Part shown: positions 47,119-55,922 of the stretch, piece by piece | Position numbering within the stretch: the stretch's first letter is position 1 | How the letters are laid out: every line of letters begins with the position of its first letter | NCBI RefSeq assembly: GCF_025144725.1 | Contig: NZ_JALXKS010000004.1 | Coordinates: 1 to 64,000, forward strand | From: Brevibacterium sp. p3-SID960 | GTDB lineage: Bacteria; Actinomycetota; Actinomycetes; Actinomycetales; Brevibacteriaceae | DNA: 64,000 nt | Direction of reading: 5' to 3' | Position numbers and translations under genes: made by a program | The notes under the pieces: generated by a model | Database searches by the model: none | Told to the model about the DNA's origin: nothing | Seen by the model: only the letters and a program-made list of their open reading frames with translations

Positions 47119-50100
47119 GCGCTGCCCCTTTCATCTGAACGGCTCTCGGCCGTGCCCGAGGCGGTGGCCGCCGGCCGTGGGGCGGTGCGGGCACGCGACC
47201 GGTTGCCGAAGGGGATTGCGACGAGCACGGACACGAAGACGAGCACCCAGCCGATGCCCACGCCGATCGCGTACTGCGGGTAGGTGTAGCTGATGGTCAC
47301 CGTCGATGCCTCGCCGGGCAGCTGGTAGGCGGCCTGCCAGCTCGGGGCGCCGGTGCGGGCCTCCTCGCGCACGGCGTCCTGGCCGTTGATCTGCACGCGG
47401 GCGAGTCCGGCGCGTTCAGCGAGCATGAGAGTGCGCTGGCCGGTGCCGGCCGGGATCTCTCCGCGGCCGTCGACGATCTCGACGGGGCTGAGGCTGCCGT
47501 CATCGGCGACGACGGAGACGGAGGACAGCGGTGAACCGTCGGGCACGACTTGGTAGAGCAGGCCTTGGTCGGTGGCCCCGAGGCGGGTGAGCCCTGGGGA
47601 TACGGCCACCGTCTGGGCCAGTTCGCTGGCACCGGAGCCGCGGACGACGACGAAGCCGATGCCGAGCTGATCGAGCGCAGTCCGGGTGTCATCACCGCTG
47701 CCGCTGGTGAGCCTGCCGATGATGCGGGCGAGAGCGACATCGGCGTCATCGATGGCGACAGGACGGCGATCGAAGGGATGACCGCTGATGCTGCGTGCTT
47801 CGTGCATCGTCGAGGCCGTGAGGATGGTGTTCGACTCCGGGGTGACGAGCTGGCCGTAGAGCTGGTCCTCATCCGATTGCAGGATGAGGGTCTGCTGGCC
47901 GAGCGCGCCGGTATGGCGTTCGGCGGCGAAGGCCGGCAGCGGCGAAGCAGTGGTGCGGTGGATCGGGGTGCCGACGAGCAGGGACTGCAGAGTGAAGGCC
48001 GTGATCATGAGCAGGGCGCCTGCCGGGATGAGTCCGCGCAGCGCGTAGTTGCGCGCCCGGGAGCCGCGGTCGAAGGCGACCGGCCACAGCGCGGCGGCGG
48101 TGAAGCCGCAGAAGCCCAGACCGATGAGCAGCATCGAGTCGCCGGTGAAGGAGGCGACGAGTCCGTCGGCGGTCAGCTGTCCTTCGAGTGCTGCCTGCAC
48201 GATCGCGCCGGCGAGGCCTGCAGAGTAGCAGACGACGGCCAGACCGAGCACGGCGAGGCTGTTGCGCACCCGCAGAGCTGCGAGCACGAGGGCGGCGAGC
48301 AGCGGCAGCAGCAGGGCGACCAGCACCCAGGGAACGGCGGCAGCCGGCAGCCAGGTCTCCAGCACGCTCAGCTGCGGGCGGGTGGCCCAGCCGAGGGCGA
48401 GCTGAAAGCTGTGCGGCTGGGCGTAGTCGAGGACGCGGCCGGGGTTGGTCAGCAGCGCATCGGGTTGGCCGATAGCGGCGATGAGCCACGGCCAGGACAG
48501 GCCGATGCCCGGCAGCAGCGCCCAGATGAAGCTGGTGGACCGGTAGACGATCATGACCGTGATGACGACGATGATGATCGGGACGATGAGGAAGGGTGAG
48601 CCGGCCATGATGACGGCGAAGGCGAGCCCGCAGGCAGCGGCTGCGGCCACCGACCGGTAGTGGATGGCCCGGTCGAGTGCCCACAGCGCGGCAGGCGCGA
48701 CGATCCAGGACAGCACGGTGCCGACACGGCCGTCGTGCAGGGAGATCAGGAAGGCCGGCTGGGCGATCCAGATGAGGGCCAGCAGCGCCCGCAGCCCGGC
48801 GGCGGGCACGACGCGCCCAGCGCACAGGTACATGACGGCCGCGGCCAGCGGCAGGGCGAGCAGCCAGAGGCTGCGCAGCATGAGGTCGAGGCTGCCGCCG
48901 AACGGCAGACTGAGGATCGCCAGCACGCTCAGCAGCGGATCGGCAGGCGTCGAGCTGCCGAGGCCGAGTTCGAGGATCGGTGAGAAGATCCGGGCGACGA
49001 CCGCGGAGAAGGGCACGTCGAGGCGGGCCCAGGCGCCGCCGGTGATCGCGCCGGGGCCGATGAGCCGGTAGAACATGAGTGCGCTCGCGATCGAGCTGAC
49101 GACGATGATGACGACGAGCGGGTGGAAGAGCAGGCTGCGTTTGGTGCGGGTGTCGATGCCGGAGAACTCGGCGAGATCGCCAGCGGTGTTGAGCGCACCG
49201 TCCTCACGCAGGTGGTCGGCTGCGATCTCCCCGCCGACTCCGGCGAGTTCGCGCCGGGCCGAGCGCAGATCATGTCTGCTGGCGTAGACGCTGGGCGGCA
49301 GGCTGCCGCCGGTGCGGTAGCGGCGCAGCCGGCTGGTGGCGTGGGCGTCGTGCGGCAGCGCCCAGGCAGCGCCGAGCCACCAAGCGGCTTCATCCGGAGA
49401 GTTGGCGAGCAGATTGCCGAGCGCCTTGAGGATGGCGAGCAGCGTGAGTTTGAGCTGCGTGATGCCCGAGCGGCCGCGCCCGGCAGTTGCCAGACGGTAG
49501 CGGTGTTCGTGGCGGACGATGTGCTTGTGCGGCAGCGGCCGCGGTGATGAGTAGTAGCGGCCGATCCCCTCGGCCGGGATTGCGATGCGCGCCTGCGGGA
49601 CGACTTCGACGCGGTGGCCGGCACGGCGCAGCCGATCGCAGTATTCGATCCCCCGGTAGCTCACCGACAGGGTCTCAGACGGTACACCGAGATGGCGGAC
49701 GACAGCAGCCGCGACGAGCATGCCGGGTTCGTCGACGGCGAAGACGTCCTCGCGGCGGTTGTGCTGCCCGGCGTCCTCCTCACCGGGACTGACCGGTGAG
49801 TAGCGACAGCCGTCAGTGGTGGTCGTGACACCCACGGAGACGAGATCGCCGCCAACGGACAGGATCTTCGGGCCGACGACGGCCAGCGTGTCGGCAGCGC
49901 TGAGCCGTGTGTGCAGCTGAGTGAGGCAGTCGGGTTCCGGAAGGGAGTCAGGGGAAAGGAACCAGACGTAATCAGCGCGCTCGAGGTCCGGGGAGGACAC
50001 CAGTTCGGCTGCGGTGAGGGTCTCGCCCGCCGGCAGTTCGGGATTCCGCCGGCGCCGGCGGGCGAGCTTCTGCGCTGTCCGAGAGTCGTCGAGCAGCGCC

Positions 50101-50201
50101 ACCGAGGTGATCTGAGGGAAATGGTGCCGCAGTGCTGTCAGCCAGGCCCGGCTGACGGTGTGGCCGCCGGTGCGGATGACGGCCGCAACACTGAAACTCA
50201 C
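47115..50201 (-). CDS. Large membrane-spanning GT2-family glycosyltransferase
   Basis: The 1028-residue product has an N-terminal GT-A glycosyltransferase domain (about residues 1-270), with VWFLSPDSLPEPDCL giving the DxD-like region. A membrane domain of about 12 helices follows (about 355-750), then an extracytoplasmic part and a final helix near residue 980-1000. This fusion suggests a transferase that extends and helps export a lipid-linked envelope glycan. It overlaps whiB2 (GTGA) and DUF5719 (ATGA) on either side. The disordered C-terminal tail carries an 18-bp exact copy of a sequence also found in manB (47150-47167). Confidence 0.88.
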   Translation of the reverse strand: MSFSVAAVIRTGGHTVSRAWLTALRHHFPQITSVALLDDSRTAQKLARRRRRNPELPAGETLTAAELVSSPDLERADYVWFLSPDSLPEPDCLTQLHTRLSAADTLAVVGPKILSVGGDLVSVGVTTTTDGCRYSPVSPGEEDAGQHNRREDVFAVDEPGMLVAAAVVRHLGVPSETLSVSYRGIEYCDRLRRAGHRVEVVPQARIAIPAEGIGRYYSSPRPLPHKHIVRHEHRYRLATAGRGRSGITQLKLTLLAILKALGNLLANSPDEAAWWLGAAWALPHDAHATSRLRRYRTGGSLPPSVYASRHDLRSARRELAGVGGEIAADHLREDGALNTAGDLAEFSGIDTRTKRSLLFHPLVVIIVVSSIASALMFYRLIGPGAITGGAWARLDVPFSAVVARIFSPILELGLGSSTPADPLLSVLAILSLPFGGSLDLMLRSLWLLALPLAAAVMYLCAGRVVPAAGLRALLALIWIAQPAFLISLHDGRVGTVLSWIVAPAALWALDRAIHYRSVAAAAACGLAFAVIMAGSPFLIVPIIIVVITVMIVYRSTSFIWALLPGIGLSWPWLIAAIGQPDALLTNPGRVLDYAQPHSFQLALGWATRPQLSVLETWLPAAAVPWVLVALLLPLLAALVLAALRVRNSLAVLGLAVVCYSAGLAGAIVQAALEGQLTADGLVASFTGDSMLLIGLGFCGFTAAALWPVAFDRGSRARNYALRGLIPAGALLMITAFTLQSLLVGTPIHRTTASPLPAFAAERHTGALGQQTLILQSDEDQLYGQLVTPESNTILTASTMHEARSISGHPFDRRPVAIDDADVALARIIGRLTSGSGDDTRTALDQLGIGFVVVRGSGASELAQTVAVSPGLTRLGATDQGLLYQVVPDGSPLSSVSVVADDGSLSPVEIVDGRGEIPAGTGQRTLMLAERAGLARVQINGQDAVREEARTGAPSWQAAYQLPGEASTVTISYTYPQYAIGVGIGWVLVFVSVLVAIPFGNRSRARTAPRPAATASGTAESRSDERGSA

Positions 50202-50668
50202 ACGACCCGCTTCTTCAGTCGCCGCCGTTCGCGTTCGGACAGCCCGCCCCAGATTCCGAAGCGCTCATCGTTCTGCAGCGCGTACTCGAGGCATTCGGAA
50301 CGGACCTCGCAGGAGGCGCAGACTTTCTTCGCTTCGCGCGTCGAGCCGCCCTTCTCAGGGAAGAACGCCTCGGGGTCGGTCTGGGCGCACAGTGCCTGGT
50401 CCTGCCAGCTCAGCGCAGTCTCGTCGGCGTCTCCGAGCAGCAGCGACAGCGGTGAGACGGCCGCCAGGCTCTCCGACTGCGTCGGTTCGCCCGGCACTGG
50501 GCTCAGGTCGAGTGGATCGAGCGGGAGCGGATCCGGAACAATGGCCGGAGTGGCGCGGGTCGGATCGACGAACCAGTCTTCGGCGGTTCGCGCGGTCACA
50601 CCCGGCGCGGAGACGGCCGGCTGCAGTGCCGACTCCTCTTGTCTCGCGTAGTTGCGTGCAGTAGTCAC
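50198..50668 (-). CDS. whiB2: WhiB2-type iron-sulfur transcriptional regulator
   Basis: The 156-residue protein has an 80-residue disordered N-terminus and a C-terminal WhiB domain: LCAQTDPEAFFPEKG, VCASCEVRSECLEYAL (the four cysteines) and GIWGGLSERERRRLKKR. It is most like WhiB2 (WhmD), a cell-division and septation regulator. The start is GTG with AAAGGGGAAG upstream. A TTGACT/TGTAAT promoter (50797-50768) lies 100 bp upstream. It shares an operon with the GT2 gene. Confidence 0.92.
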   Translation of the reverse strand: MTTARNYARQEESALQPAVSAPGVTARTAEDWFVDPTRATPAIVPDPLPLDPLDLSPVPGEPTQSESLAAVSPLSLLLGDADETALSWQDQALCAQTDPEAFFPEKGGSTREAKKVCASCEVRSECLEYALQNDERFGIWGGLSERERRRLKKRVV

Positions 50669-50983
50669 GGTCTTCCCCTTTCGCTTGCCGGATGCCGTGA
50701 AGCGCTGGAGAACCTCAGGGCCGTTCCCCCTGCTTCTGCACGGACATCCGACCTTCCCGTACCTAAAATTACACGCGTGTCATTACCTATTAGTCAAGCG
50801 CCTGTTTGGTATCCAAGGGGCCCGACCCCGGCCCATTCGAACGGGTGTTCCAACCGAGCCTGCCCTTTATCACTACATATGGTGACTGCAGTGCGCGGCG
50901 ACCACAACTGGTGCCATTCTGTGATCTCTGCGGTTTTTCTCGCCGGGTCTCGCCGGCGCAGGCCCCGCCTGGGCCGAGGTGAC
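50669..50983. other. Divergent gap between whiB2 and cofE, 315 bp
   Basis: This gap holds the whiB2 promoter (50768-50797), a central palindrome ACACGCGTGT (50771-50780) and unremarkable DNA beyond about 50800. It lacks a gene; in M. tuberculosis fbiA begins the equivalent divergent unit (Rv3261), so no fbiA is seen here. No ORF with family resemblance was found. Confidence 0.6.
50768..50797 (-). promoter_or_regulatory. whiB2 promoter with palindrome in the spacer
   Basis: On the minus strand TTGACT (50797-50792) and TGTAAT (50773-50768) are separated by 18 bases. ACACGCGTGT, a perfect 10-bp palindrome (50771-50780), overlaps the spacer and -10 box. The sequence is the most AT-rich in the region, which supports a promoter. 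Confidence 0.65.
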
Positions 50984-52177
50984 ATGATGGAGGATATGAA
51001 CGGCCCTGCACCAGCCCCGCCGCCCTCCAGCCGGCTGCTGACCGCGTATGCGATTCCCGGCATCCGGCAGATCTCACCCGGTGACGACCTGGCCGTCGAG
51101 ATCTCGTGGGCGATCGCGAACAACCGCGTCCAGATCAAGGACGGCGACATCCTCGTCATCGCCTCGAAGCTCGTCGCCAAAGCCGACGGGCTCATCCGCA
51201 CCACAGCTGACCGCACGGAGTTCGAACGTCTCGTCACCGAGCATTCGACAGGGACCGTGGCCGCACGCACCTTCCACACTGTCGCAGGCGCTGCGACCGT
51301 AGCGATCACCCGCACTCCGCACGGCACCGTGCAGGCGGCCAGCGGGCTCGACCGGTCGAACACCGGCACCCGGGACAGCACCGGATACGGGAGCGTCCTG
51401 CTGCAGCCGGACGACCCGGATGCCGCAGCCGAGCAGCTGCGCGCAGCTCTGTCCCGCCGGCTCGGTGCACAGCTCGGCATCGTCATCTCCGATTCGAGCT
51501 CGCGGCCGTGGCGGGCAGGAGTCGCCGACATCGCCATCGGCGCCGCCGGCATCGACGTGCTCGATGACCAGCGCGGACGACCCGATGACTCCGGGCGCCG
51601 ACAGGGTGTGACGGTGCGGGCGATCGCCGATGAGATCGCCGCAGCCGCCGACCTCGTCAAGGGCGCCGCCCGCGGGCTCCCAGCCGCCGTGGTGCGCGGC
51701 ATGGGTGCGCACGTACGCACCGGCGGCGGGAATGCCCGGGAGCTGGTCCGGGATTTCGCCGAGGACTGGTTCCGCTACGGCCACGTCGAAGCCGTCCACC
51801 AGTCGCTGGGCTGTCAGCGCCTCGACGTCGCACCTGCCTCAGCCGACGGCGATGACGACATCCTCACGAAGGTCTCCCGCGCGCTGGCAGTCGTGCGCCG
51901 CGGCGCCGCCCGCACCCCCGGACAGTCAGCCTGGCGGATGCGGGTCGCCGGTGCCGGCGGACAGATCCTCATCTCCCCGGCCGACACCCCAGCCCGGTCG
52001 AGCGCCGGCGGACACCCGCTCATCGAGGCGACCCTCGGCCTCGGTGCGCTGGTCGACCGGCTGCAGTCGGCACTGTGGTGCGAGGACCTGCAGGCCAGCA
52101 CCCAGTACACGTGGGCCGACAACGGCTCCCCGACCGGCGCAAGGCTTTCGATCGAACTCGCCGCCCCGCAGCCCTGA
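50984..52177 (+). CDS. cofE: CofE-type coenzyme F420-0:L-glutamate ligase
   Basis: The 397-residue protein has a CofE domain (about residues 15-255): LVAKADG and IVISDSSSRPWRAGVADIAIG hold the metal- and GTP-binding residues, and GMGAHVRTG is conserved. It adds L-glutamate to F420-0 with GTP. The C-terminal part (about 275-397) is shorter than the nitroreductase half of FbiB, where the second activity resides, and is only loosely like it. ATG 50984 has AGGTGA upstream; ATG 50996 is an alternative. It is followed at 14 bp by TIGR03089. No fbiA/cofD gene is in view. Confidence 0.85.
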   Translation: MMEDMNGPAPAPPPSSRLLTAYAIPGIRQISPGDDLAVEISWAIANNRVQIKDGDILVIASKLVAKADGLIRTTADRTEFERLVTEHSTGTVAARTFHTVAGAATVAITRTPHGTVQAASGLDRSNTGTRDSTGYGSVLLQPDDPDAAAEQLRAALSRRLGAQLGIVISDSSSRPWRAGVADIAIGAAGIDVLDDQRGRPDDSGRRQGVTVRAIADEIAAAADLVKGAARGLPAAVVRGMGAHVRTGGGNARELVRDFAEDWFRYGHVEAVHQSLGCQRLDVAPASADGDDDILTKVSRALAVVRRGAARTPGQSAWRMRVAGAGGQILISPADTPARSSAGGHPLIEATLGLGALVDRLQSALWCEDLQASTQYTWADNGSPTGARLSIELAAPQP

Positions 52178-52191
52178 CCTGGAAGGATCCC

Positions 52192-52836
52192 ATGCAGCAG
52201 CTCATCGACACGCTCTCCTCCCGCCGCTACCCGGTGCTCACCTACCTGCCAGCAGACGGTGAGCGGCTGGAACTCACCGGCGCCGTCCTGGCGAACTGGG
52301 TGTACAAGACCACCAGCCTCTTCGCGGAGGCAGGCGTCGGCCCGGATCTGGGTGTGGGCATCGTGACCGACGAGACCGGTCCGCTGCACTGGCGGGCACT
52401 GGCGGCGATGCTGGCGGCCTTCGGACTCGATGCCCCGGTGGCGCTGCTCAGCCCGGCTGCAGCACTGCCCGAGGCGGAATGGGTCGCCTTCACCGACGAA
52501 GCCAACACCGCAGACGAGATCACCGCTGAGGCCGACGAGGTGTTCGTCTACGCCGCACCGGCACTCGCGCTGGCGGCAGAGGCACCCGAGGGCTGCATCG
52601 ACTTCAACTCCGAAGTCCGGGCGCACCCGGACGTGTGCCCGATCCCCGGCTCCCAGATCAGCCTCACACTGCCCGGTGGGAAGCACGTGGCGAGCACGAG
52701 CCGGCAGGTGCCCACCGCCTCGGGAACGGCGCTGGAGACCACCGGAATCCCGGCGGGCGAGGAGGGCCTCACCGCGCTGCTCGCGGCCCTGGTGACCGGA
52801 ACCGTGACGCTGCGCGGGGCTGCCGTCACGATGTGA
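52192..52836 (+). CDS. TIGR03089 family protein
   Basis: The 214-residue protein is of the TIGR03089 family, a short relative of AMP-binding enzymes lacking the catalytic C-terminal part (compare Rv3268). It keeps an N-terminal LTYLPADGERLELTGAVLANWV region like the first 60 residues of acyl-CoA ligases. The function is unknown. GGAAGG upstream supports ATG 52192. It is 14 bp after cofE and 24 bp before scoA, so probably one transcript. The C-terminal region carries a copy of the dispersed motif (52714-52728). Confidence 0.83.
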   Translation: MQQLIDTLSSRRYPVLTYLPADGERLELTGAVLANWVYKTTSLFAEAGVGPDLGVGIVTDETGPLHWRALAAMLAAFGLDAPVALLSPAAALPEAEWVAFTDEANTADEITAEADEVFVYAAPALALAAEAPEGCIDFNSEVRAHPDVCPIPGSQISLTLPGGKHVASTSRQVPTASGTALETTGIPAGEEGLTALLAALVTGTVTLRGAAVTM

Positions 52837-52860
52837 TCCCGGTCATGCCAGAATGGTGGC

Positions 52861-53631
52861 ATGGACAAAGTAGTGGCATCAGCAGCCGAGGCTGTGAAGG
52901 ACATTGCGAGCGGGTCGACGATCGCAGTGGGCGGATTCGGGGTCGTCGGTGTGCCCGAATACCTCATCCGCGCACTCCGCGACCAGGGCGCAGACAATCT
53001 CGAACTCATCTCCAACAATGCCGGCCTCGACGGCCGCGGACTGGGCATGCTCCTCGAATCCGGTCAGGTGGGGCGGATGATCGCCTCCTACGTCGGCGAG
53101 AACAAGGAGTTCGCCCGCCAGTACCTCTCCGGTGAGCTGGAAGTCGAGCTCACCCCGCAGGGAACACTGGCTGAGAAGCTGCGCGCCGCCGGTGCCGGCA
53201 TCCCGGCCTTCTACACGATCACCGGTGCCGGCACGCAGGTCGCTGAGGGCGGCATGCCGTGGCTGTACGACTCCGAGGGCAACGTCGTCAAGGAGTCCCC
53301 CGCCAAGGAGACGAAGACCTTCGAGACCTTCGGTGAGAAGCAGGAGTACGTGCTCGAGGAGTCGCTGCCGGCGGACTTCGCGCTCGTACGCGCAGCCAAG
53401 GCCGACCGGCACGGCAACCTCGTCTTCCACTCCTCGGCCCGGAACTTCAACCCACCGGCCGCGCAGGCGGCCAAGATCACCATCGCCGAGGTCGAGGAGA
53501 TCGTTGAGGCCGGTGAGATCGCACCTGATGACGTGCACCTGCCCGGCATCTACGTCCACCGGATCGTCGTGCTCAGCCCCGAAGAGGCAGCCGACAAGCC
53601 GGTTGAGAAGAAGACCCTACGGGAGGCATGA
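52861..53631 (+). CDS. scoA: 3-oxoacid CoA-transferase subunit A
   Basis: The 256-residue protein is subunit A of a succinyl-CoA:3-ketoacid CoA-transferase: [19 protein letters not shown] near the N-terminus and [10 protein letters not shown] are typical. With ScoB it activates acetoacetate or related 3-oxoacids using succinyl-CoA in ketone-body or aromatic-acid use. The stop is one base before the ScoB start, so translation is coupled. Confidence 0.95.
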   Translation: MDKVVASAAEAVKDIASGSTIAVGGFGVVGVPEYLIRALRDQGADNLELISNNAGLDGRGLGMLLESGQVGRMIASYVGENKEFARQYLSGELEVELTPQGTLAEKLRAAGAGIPAFYTITGAGTQVAEGGMPWLYDSEGNVVKESPAKETKTFETFGEKQEYVLEESLPADFALVRAAKADRHGNLVFHSSARNFNPPAAQAAKITIAEVEEIVEAGEIAPDDVHLPGIYVHRIVVLSPEEAADKPVEKKTLREA

Positions 53632-53632
53632 G

Positions 53633-54289
53633 ATGGGACTGACCAGACAGCAGATCGCAGCACGCGCCGCCCAGGAGCTGCCCGACGGCGCCTACGTCAA
53701 CTTGGGCATCGGCCTGCCGACGCTCGTGCCGAACTACGTGCCCGAGGGCGTCCACCTCGTGCTGCAGAGCGAGAACGGCCTGCTCGGCGTCGGCCCCTAC
53801 CCGACCGAGGACGAACTCGACCCCGACCTCATCAACGCCGGCAAGGAGACCGTCACGATGCTGCCGGGCTCGTCGTACTTCGACTCCGCGCTGAGCTTCG
53901 GGATGATCCGCGGCAACAAGATCGACGTCGCGATCCTCGGTGCGATGCAGGTCGCCGTCAACGGCGACATCGCCAACTGGATGATCCCCGGCAAGATGGT
54001 CAAGGGCATGGGCGGGGCGATGGACCTCGTCCACGGCGCCCGCACGGTGCTCGTCATCATGGACCACGTCGCCAAGGACGGCTCGCACAAGCTCCTCCAG
54101 GAGTGCGCGCTGCCGCTGACCGGCAAGGGCGTCGTCCAGCGGGTCATCACGAACCTGGCGGTCCTCGATGTCGAGGGCGATTCGTTCACCCTCGTCGAAC
54201 GTGCCCCCGGCGTCAGCGTCGAGGAGATCCGCGAGGCCACCGGTGCCACGCTCAACGTCGACGGCGATGTGCCGGAGATGCAGCTCTAG
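53633..54289 (+). CDS. scoB: 3-oxoacid CoA-transferase subunit B
   Basis: The 218-residue protein is subunit B, with the catalytic glutamate in SENGLLG near residue 47 and [15 protein letters not shown] near the N-terminus. It forms the CoA-transferase with ScoA; the Glu accepts CoA transiently. GGGAGG lies upstream of ATG 53633. It ends the cofE-TIGR03089-scoA-scoB unit. Confidence 0.95.
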   Translation: MGLTRQQIAARAAQELPDGAYVNLGIGLPTLVPNYVPEGVHLVLQSENGLLGVGPYPTEDELDPDLINAGKETVTMLPGSSYFDSALSFGMIRGNKIDVAILGAMQVAVNGDIANWMIPGKMVKGMGGAMDLVHGARTVLVIMDHVAKDGSHKLLQECALPLTGKGVVQRVITNLAVLDVEGDSFTLVERAPGVSVEEIREATGATLNVDGDVPEMQL

Positions 54290-54317
54290 ACGCCATCGCG
54301 TTTGCGGACGGGAAGCT

Positions 54318-54530
54318 GTGCTCATCGTCGTCACGAGATTCCACTCCTCCGGCCGAAGCATCGAACCGGTCACGTCAGCGGTCTACCGGAATCCTGGTGG
54401 AAAGCAGGTCGACGCCGGCCTCAACTCCACACCAGCTCGGTTTCATGGGGTTCCCGCGCTCCGAGATCGGCGGAGAGATCGTCGTCGAATTCAGAACGGA
54501 AGACGACCAGGAGCCGATCGGCGACCGTGA
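54318..54530 (+). pseudogene. Possible decayed antibiotic-biosynthesis-monooxygenase-like ORF
   Basis: A GTG at 54318 with GGGAAGCT upstream opens VLIVVTRFH, a start seen in small ABM-type monooxygenases, but the rest of the 70-residue frame is basic and unlike that family. Neighbouring frames hold GFPRSEIGGEIVVEF. This may be a frame-shifted remnant or chance; nothing else is seen in the gap. Confidence 0.2.
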
Positions 54531-54545
54531 GCGCGTTCCCGTGGC

Positions 54546-55766
54546 TCAGGACTGATCAGGGAGTCCGGTGGTGGCGACGAACAGCCGTCCGGAACCGGTG
54601 ACGGTGAGCGCCGGGGCCTCGGCAGCGAGGAACACGGAGTCGCCTGCCTGCAGGCGGGTGCCCTCGCTGCAGGTGAAGGTGCCCGAGGTGCACAGCAGGA
54701 TGGCCGGCCCGGCCCGGTGGATCTCCCGGTCCTGGGCGGTGTCGATGACCTGGAGGGCGAAGTCATCGCTCGCCCCGCGCAGCACGCCGGCGTCATCAGC
54801 AGCGGCGAGTTCAGGCTGCCCGGGTGTGTAGCTCACCACGGCGTCGAGTTCCTCAACGTCGATGTGCTTGCTCGTCAGTCCGCCGCGCAGCACATTGTCC
54901 GACGATGCCATGATCTCAATGCCGAGCCCGCCGAGGTAGGCGTGCAGGATCCCGGCGTCGAGGGCCAGCGCCTGGCCTGGCTCGAGCCGCAGCCGGTTGA
55001 GCATGAGCGCGACGAGCACGCCGGGATCGTGCGGGAAATCGGCCTGGACTTCCCGCAGGGTCAGAGCCGGGTCGGCGGCCGAGCCGGCATGTGACGGATC
55101 GTCGGCGGCCACCGGGTCGATGGCGATGTGTGCGAGCGCGTCGGCGAGGCTGCCGTAGGTGTCGCGCTCTCGCAGCAGCAGGCCCGTCGCCTGCTTGAGA
55201 TCTCCGTTGGCCAGGGCGTCGCGCCAGTCGGCCAGGGCCAACAGCTGAGTCTGCTCACCGGCGGCATCGAGGGCTGAGGCGAAGCGGTCGATCATCGCCG
55301 TGATCGCCTCAGGGGCGCGGAAGCCGCACAGGGCGTGGAACTCGCTGAGCGCGTAGATGAGCTCGGGTTTGTGCGAATCGTCCTTGTAGTTGCGGTCAGG
55401 AGCATCGAGCGGGATACCGGCGGCGTTCTCGCGGGCATAGCCGGCACGTGCCTGGTCCAGCGATGGATGTACCTGAATCGACAGGGCGGTTTCCGCTGCG
55501 AGGATCTTGAGCAGGAACGGCAGCCGGTTGCCGAAGGCGCTGATCGAGGCCTGCCCGAGCGTCGCCTCGGGCGCGGTCTCAACCCATTCGAGCAGCGAGG
55601 CGGCCGGCTGGCCGTCGGCGTCGAGCAGCTGGGAGGGGGCGACGGGATGGGCGCCCATCCACAGCTCTGCGGCCGGCTCCCCGGTGACGGGCTGGCCGAG
55701 GATCTCGGGGATGCCGCTGGACGCTCCCCAGGCGTAGCGCTGAACTGTGTTGAACAGGAACCGCAC
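54546..55766 (-). CDS. manA: Mannose-6-phosphate isomerase, class I
   Basis: The 406-residue enzyme interconverts fructose-6-P and mannose-6-P, feeding the ManB step. The N-terminal RYAWGASSGIPEILG, ALSIQVHPSL (zinc ligands) and SHKPELIYAL are family marks; the C-terminal cupin is at about residues 300-400. The start is GTG 55766 with GAAGGGAATGAC upstream; an overlapping ATG is out of frame. It is convergent with the scoB unit. Confidence 0.93.
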   Translation of the reverse strand: MRFLFNTVQRYAWGASSGIPEILGQPVTGEPAAELWMGAHPVAPSQLLDADGQPAASLLEWVETAPEATLGQASISAFGNRLPFLLKILAAETALSIQVHPSLDQARAGYARENAAGIPLDAPDRNYKDDSHKPELIYALSEFHALCGFRAPEAITAMIDRFASALDAAGEQTQLLALADWRDALANGDLKQATGLLLRERDTYGSLADALAHIAIDPVAADDPSHAGSAADPALTLREVQADFPHDPGVLVALMLNRLRLEPGQALALDAGILHAYLGGLGIEIMASSDNVLRGGLTSKHIDVEELDAVVSYTPGQPELAAADDAGVLRGASDDFALQVIDTAQDREIHRAGPAILLCTSGTFTCSEGTRLQAGDSVFLAAEAPALTVTGSGRLFVATTGLPDQS

Positions 55767-55875
55767 GTCATTCCCTTCGCTTCGATGGTGTCAGCCTAGG
55801 GCTGCACGAGGACGAAGACCAACCGTAGGCGGCAGCTGTGAACCGCAGGTGACGCCGAGGTGTCCTGGGGATGCG

Positions 55876-55912
55876 ACAGGCGCCCCGCACCGGGAGGGTG
55901 CGAGGCGCCTGT
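55876..55912 (-). terminator. Strong hairpin after the wall-hydrolase gene
   Basis: ACAGGCGCC and CGCACC on one side pair with GGTGCG and GGCGCCTGT on the other, 15 pairs with one C/A mismatch and a 5-base loop. It begins 11 bases after the stop of the minus-strand hydrolase gene. Confidence 0.8.
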
Positions 55913-55922
55913 GGCAGTGGTG

